Shown: piece after piece, positions 63,626 to 64,000 of the stretch | Layout: each line of letters begins with the position of its first letter | Numbering within the stretch: position 1 is the first letter of the stretch | DNA from: CAYSSJ01 sp964433675 | GTDB lineage: Bacteria > Cloacimonadota > Cloacimonadia > Cloacimonadales > TCS61 | Reading direction: 5' to 3' | Length of the DNA stretch: 64,000 nt | Assembly (NCBI GenBank): GCA_964433675.1 | Contig: CAYSSJ010000006.1 | Span: forward strand, 72,001-136,000 | Notes under the pieces: generated by a model | Told to the model about the DNA's origin: nothing | Database searches by the model: none | What the model saw: only the letters and a program-made list of their open reading frames with translations | Position numbers and translations under genes: made by a program

Positions 63626-64000
63626 CTACCTCTATCTTTCTGTGAAAGTGACGAGTAACAAGTAACGAGTGACAAGGGGCAAGGACTAAGGAATAAATAC
63701 GAAGGGAAGCTTGAACTAGAAAGTTATGGTCATCTCGAGCGGAACCCGGTGGAATCGGCGAAGCCGAGCAGCAAGCTGCTATTCCACCACGATGGAACAG
63801 ACAGGTTCCACACGGCAAGCTGGGTGGAGTCGAGAGATCTCTAAGAATACTATAGCCTAAATCAAATTCGAATTCAATGAGATTTCTCCACTCGCTATGC
63901 TCGGTCGAAATGACACTTTTTTGCATCTGACCTCCGATTTCTGATCTCTAAACCTCTAAACCCTAAACTCCTAAACATTTCCCTTGTCCTCAGTGGTCAC
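63626..64000. repeat. Dispersed composite intergenic repeat, copy 3 (incomplete at window edge)
   Basis: A further palindrome-rich tract without genes: a GTCATCTCGAGCGGAACC to GAGTCGAGAGATCTC module, a GGTTCCAC inverted pair (about 63790-63830), then TGAGATTTCTCCACTCGCTA, CTCGGTCGAAATGACACTTT, CTAAACCCTAAACTCCTAAAC and TTGTCCTCAGTGGTCAC. The last parts match 61066-61160 and 60890-60905. It runs to the window end. Confidence 0.8.

Overview
The window looks like a chromosomal segment of a diderm FCB-group bacterium, most probably of the Candidatus Cloacimonadota (WWE1) type. This is an inference from gene content: an Omp85/TamB pair, a PorV-like barrel, a secreted beta-helix protein with a type IX-style C-terminal tail, many beta-barrel proteins, an ApgM-type putative homoserine kinase beside thrC, and A+T-rich DNA with dispersed palindromic intergenic repeats. 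No rRNA, phage, transposase or recognisable transcription regulator is present.

Region 1 (about 0.6-8.7 kb) is an accessory region: a cassette array of integron type, read entirely on the minus strand and with no integrase in the window. Unrelated small genes (98-aa zinc-ribbon protein twice, GNAT acetyltransferase, GrpB protein, class C beta-lactamase-like hydrolase, a two-gene unit with a deoxyribosyltransferase/TIR-like protein, S41 peptidase, CPBP protease) are separated by imperfectly palindromic attC-like sites bounded by AAC and GTT. The two ends of an individual cassette match each other rather than those of the neighbours, as expected of units that circularise. The array is bracketed by a direct repeat of about 100 bp. 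A four-helix-bundle gene with a 15-bp repeat tract lies just outside it.

Region 2 (9.4-19.5 kb) is core metabolism and housekeeping: a cystathionine gamma-synthase-like enzyme, threonine synthase and an ApgM-family probable homoserine kinase form one operon. They are followed by a YhfC-like membrane protein, an FMN-binding protein, TspO, the TldE/TldD pair, a SIMPL-domain protein and an RRM RNA-binding protein.

Region 3 (19.5-43.8 kb) is a large alpha-glucan cluster. A probable eight-gene minus-strand operon encodes a secreted alpha-amylase, maltodextrin-binding protein, two permeases (MalF with an unusual N-terminal extracytoplasmic domain), two DOMON-like surface proteins flanking an outer-membrane porin, and the MalK ATPase. 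Cytoplasmic enzymes are nearby: cyclomaltodextrinase-like GH13, alpha-glucan phosphorylase, a very long GH13 protein, glycogen synthase and 4-alpha-glucanotransferase. Together they can degrade starch outside the cell, import maltodextrins and convert them to glucose-1-phosphate or store them as glycogen.

Region 4 (43.9-51.5 kb) holds five tRNA genes (two initiator tRNAs, elongator Met, Arg, His, all with encoded CCA), RNase G, ribosomal proteins L21 and L27, PEP carboxykinase, a MATE transporter and cardiolipin synthase. Region 5 (51.5-64 kb) is envelope-related: TamB and a TamA/BamA-type protein, a DUF1848/DUF3795 pair, two outer-membrane barrel proteins, and a secreted beta-helix protein bracketed by dispersed repeats.
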